Source of the DNA: Morinoia aosen
Taxonomy: Eukaryota > Arthropoda > Malacostraca > Amphipoda > Talitridae
Direction of reading: 5' to 3'
Assembly: GCA_030386875.1 (NCBI GenBank)
Contig: CM059574.1
Span: forward strand, 3,231,934-3,295,933
Length of the DNA stretch: 64,000 nt
Positions 61,068 through 64,000 of the stretch are shown piece after piece. The notes under the pieces are model-generated. The model made no database searches. It worked only from the letters and a program-made list of their open reading frames with translations, and had not been told where the DNA came from. The position numbers and the translations under genes were made by a program. Position 1 is the stretch's first letter, and each line of letters opens with the position of its first letter.

Positions 61068-61086
61068 AATTTTGGGCAAAGAGGGG

Positions 61087-61450
61087 ATTAGATTAGATTA
61101 GATTATTAGTTAGTTTAAGCCTCCCTATCCGCAACAAAGGCTATCCAAAGAGAGGAAGGAAGAAGGCACCATTTAGTATGGAGTTAAAGAAACGTGGAAT
61201 CTATGCAGAAAGGGCACAGAAACAGAAAGCTAAGAAAGGAGTTCATGAAACAAGAAAAAGTTGAAGAAGAAAGTAGTAGGTGCTGAAAAACAGGACAGCA
61301 GTGAACCGAAAAAAGATGGTCCATAACAAAACAAAACCTATTCTATTTCAACAAAAAAGAAAGCCTACCTAACCTTTAGCTCAGGCCCTTACATAGTCCC
61401 CCTGGGAGCGCTAATTCCCATAGATACAATAGTTGTATCCCCCTGAGGGG
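61087..61450 (-). mobile_element. SINE-like copy, full length with TSD
   Basis: Full copy flanked by GGCAAAGAGGGG (61075-61086 and 61451-61462), a 12-bp exact target-site duplication. It inserted first; the neighbouring dimer then inserted in the left flank, because the later 16-bp duplication overlaps the earlier one. Confidence 0.9.
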
Positions 61451-61462
61451 GGCAAAGAGGGG

Positions 61463-62205
61463 AACTAAAGTGTCGCCGACAGTAAGCGTTTTCGCACCCA
61501 CAGGGTGTGCAGTAGTTAGTCTCATACCGTCGTCTCGGCTAGGCAGAAACAGTAGCGAGTCCGGAGGAATGTGTCGGCGGAACGTGTAATGGGCCCTTCG
61601 TACGGCTCGGGAAGGAGTACCAGTCGGGAAAGTGAGGGCTGAAAAGCAATTAGATTTCTTCCTGCCATGAGACCCCTAGTTAGCCGTTGGTGTCGGGGTG
61701 TGCGATATAAAAGAAACTTGGATTTGAAAGCCGAAGACGCTATGACCGGAGATGCAGCTACCTGTCTTGGGAGGTTTTGGAGGCACGGGGCCAAAGCAGA
61801 GGAAGGATTACTCTTCTTCCGCGACGACTGCTGCAACGCTAAGTTACAAATACAATTTTAGAATTTTTGTGATGCTCAAGGTCGTGAGTCCTTTTATCAC
61901 GATGAAGGTGATTTCTTTGAGTAATATTTGCCATGCAATACGCCGGCAGGACCTCTATCCAGGTCTCATAGTAGCCTCCAGGCACATGCGCGGGAATCAT
62001 TTCCTTCTGGGCCGCATCAGCCACAGACGGTTACACAATACCATAGTTGCACAATAGACAAAAGGAAGGTGTGAAAAGTGATAGAAAGTGGAGACTTATC
62101 GGTTGGTAAGTTGCAGTTCGCAGTCTCTCCGAGCTTCCAGTCGCTCCAGTCCTTCGACACCCTGACGTAGCGCTTCAAGGCCAGTCTCGGTTTATTAGAA
62201 AACAC
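61463..62205 (-). pseudogene. Possible LINE ORF1 remnant
   Basis: This lies where ORF1 is expected, upstream of the endonuclease on the minus strand. Frames include a Ser/Pro/Arg-rich stretch (SSRKKSNPSSALAP, about 61836 leftwards), as is common in ORF1 C-termini. No zinc-knuckle array is readable, so this call rests mainly on position and composition. Confidence 0.35.
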
Positions 62206-63230
62206 GTACCTTTAGACTGTACCCTTAGCGTCTTTCAGAGCATAGTGAGGCTAACTTTAGCGGGACCTAATCGGAGGCGTGTGAAAGCTAATACACTACA
62301 CAGCTGGTTATCAGAGGACTGCAGGACAGGCAGAGACTCATATGAATTTTTTGTAATGGATAGCGAATCCTTAATTTAACCATCTGATCGCTGCGTACAG
62401 AATCACATATACGTCTTTACCCTGGTTAAGACCCGGGAAAGATCTGACGGGATAGGAAGGAAGGGGAGTGATTTCATCGCTTAACTGTAGCAACTGTGAG
62501 GAGAGGGATAGGGGGCGTGGGCGAGTAGATTGAAGCTGCGCTCGAGCTTAAGGGCATTCGTATGGTTCCACTGCTACCACTAATTTGGATGTCCCTGCAG
62601 CTGGGATAATAGAGTAAGAATATGTTATAGGTTTTGTACCACCCGATTCACCAGTGAAGGCCCCTAGCTCGGAGCGCAGGTCACAGTGGGCTCGGTCTGA
62701 AGAAAGTGTTACAAAAGAGTATCCAATGCGATTCAGAATCATTACCACCAGTATCGAGTAACAGAAGAATTGAAGCACTAAGCACAAGCCTAAACTCTCT
62801 CTTGTCGAGAAGGGTTACTCTTTTATCGGACTGAAAGAAAAAATCTCTGGGCGGTCAGTAGCCTATTGTTGGTTCCCACACTTGAAGAGGACTCACTCTC
62901 ACTATTGTGGATAAATATCCCTTCTACGTCAGCCATAGGTAGTGTTCGTCTATCATGTATGCCTCAATCACATCATTAGCATTATGTTGGTTAGTTTGCG
63001 ACTACCATATCCACAACGATGGTGATTTCAAGAAAGCGAAAAGAAGAAACAATTTAGCAATGCCTTTAGAAAACGAGAAATCTATGGCCATGATGTGTTG
63101 TCGCACAGGCTATCCAGCGCATAGGAACAGCAAGTTGGGATGCATAGAAATAGAAACTAGCATGAGATAAAAAAAAGAGAAAGAAGCAAAGCGTGCACAA
63201 AAGGGAAAACTTCCGAAAACTTAACCATAG
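62206..63230. other. No recognisable feature
   Basis: Could be further 5' sequence of the LINE or flanking DNA. No motif decides it. Confidence 0.35.
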
Positions 63231-63270
63231 CTGAGGTAACCTAACAATACTGGGGCGCCACTTCTGTTAG
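63225..63270 (-). repeat. Shared leader motif
   Basis: On the minus strand it reads GGCGCCCC, then TTAGGTTACCTCAGCTATGG. The same words precede the SINE-like copy at 14533 and, more diverged, occur at 7870. It is probably the start of a related element. Confidence 0.5.
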
Positions 63271-64000
63271 TCCAGAATAACAAACTTAACTACTCGAAGC
63301 CCATAACCTATCTTGCGCTCGTTGAAAAGTGCGTGGATTACAGGGGACTTTATAATCCGATGCTAGGTTTCAGTTTACATTTACATGGAGCTCTCTGTAC
63401 TCTACAAGAGCTCTACTTCCCCGTATCCCCCACTTAGTTTGGCTCCGTCAGGTGGACCAGTTTGCTACAGTTATACCTATTGGGCCAAAGCCCCGACAGT
63501 AAAGCCTCGGCCTGCTTCACTGCACACATGCCCTCCACCACGGCAAGGTAGGGAGGCACTCAGAGGAATACGGCGAACGAAAGGTTTTTACATCAAAGAT
63601 ATGAAGAGTAACTTGCATGTGTACAATTTACTGGAAATTTGGAAGCGTAAATCGAATGTTAGTAATTTTTTCAAAGTCCCGAGAAGTTAATTCTTGAATC
63701 AATAATAGCGCATTCATGACGAAAATAGAAGACGCTTCAGAGAATTCGTACTCCCAAACAAAATCTTGGAGAAATAAATCTGGTGCTTCCTTGGGTTTTT
63801 TAACATTAATGATAAAATTTCAGCAGCACCTACTTCCGTCATCTATTTACAATTGCTCATTAAAGAATCTACTTTCTGTCGTGCTGGGGGAGTTGCTAAC
63901 ATTCGATTTACGTTTCTTAACTATAGGGGTTAATTGTAAACATGAAACAGAGCACAGCAAGACGCTGCAGAGCGAGACACTTCAGCGAGGACGGTAGAGC
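63271..64000. other. No recognisable feature
   Basis: Right-hand end of the window. Open frames are short and show no family signature. Confidence 0.4.

Larger units (their letters stand above)
55250..62205 (-). mobile_element. Decayed LINE, I/R1-like group
   Basis: Reading the minus strand from right to left, the order is possible ORF1, APE-type endonuclease, reverse transcriptase, RNase H and a conserved C-terminal segment. Known family fact: RNase H after RT together with an APE endonuclease is typical of the I, R1 and LOA groups. The element is broken many times by frame changes and stops. It is interrupted by a roughly 1-kb insert (about 56194-57231) and by SINE-like copies (60546-61450). 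The 5' and 3' ends are not certain. No 3' tail was recognised near 55250, and the right end could reach 63.3 kb. Confidence 0.8.

Noticed and set aside
1-64000. tRNA, rRNA or snRNA genes
   Set aside because: I looked for tRNA B-box-like words with matching stems and for conserved rRNA segments and found none that fold convincingly by eye.

Overview
This window looks like an arthropod, probably insect, nuclear genome: AT-rich, intron-rich, no dense coding and no bacterial-type gene order. I cannot name the species. One host gene is supported. Three plus-strand exons (9348-9503, 23887-23996, 41323-41436) have good splice borders and compatible phases. Together they encode repeated modules of the form D-[IL]-D-L-T-D-P-E-V...A-A-x-K-I-Q-A-x-F-R-G-H-x-x-R-K. 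These are calmodulin-binding IQ motifs of the neuromodulin/neurogranin type, and in insects the best match I know is igloo (igl). The 5' end of the gene was not found here. The visible exons cover 126 codons, including the stop, spread over 32 kb.

The two introns, of 14.4 and 17.3 kb, are filled with unrelated minisatellites and old transposons. There are about fifteen distinct tandem arrays, with units from 7 to about 50 bp, adding up to roughly 10 kb or a sixth of the window. The largest are a 22-bp array (35.8-37.7 kb, about 88 units) and a 14-bp array (38.9-41.2 kb, about 165 units). The latter ends 130 bp before the last igl exon. The many long ORFs inside these arrays are artefacts of stop-free repeat units.

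A SINE-like family about 365 bp long occurs at least 13 times. It has a structured 5' end, a (TAATC)n-type tail and 12-16 bp target-site duplications. Every recognised copy between 12 and 35 kb lies on the plus strand, sense to igl. Every copy right of 51 kb lies on the minus strand.

The right end (about 55.2-62.2 kb, minus strand) is a heavily decayed LINE of the I/R1-like group. Endonuclease, reverse transcriptase, RNase H and the conserved C-terminal segment can be read in order. It is interrupted by a roughly 1-kb insert and by a cluster of nested SINE-like copies with clear target-site duplications. A decayed mariner transposase lies at 33.2-33.8 kb (minus). A CpG-rich stretch at 48.3-49.2 kb may be a solo LTR or a promoter.

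The most interesting leads are: a 113-115 bp tandem triplication that copied the 3' end and splice donor of the middle igl exon and left a phase-compatible candidate cassette exon; the conserved 5' hairpins of the SINE-like family; a candidate alternative acidic terminal exon at 42753; and the density and higher-order structure of the minisatellites.
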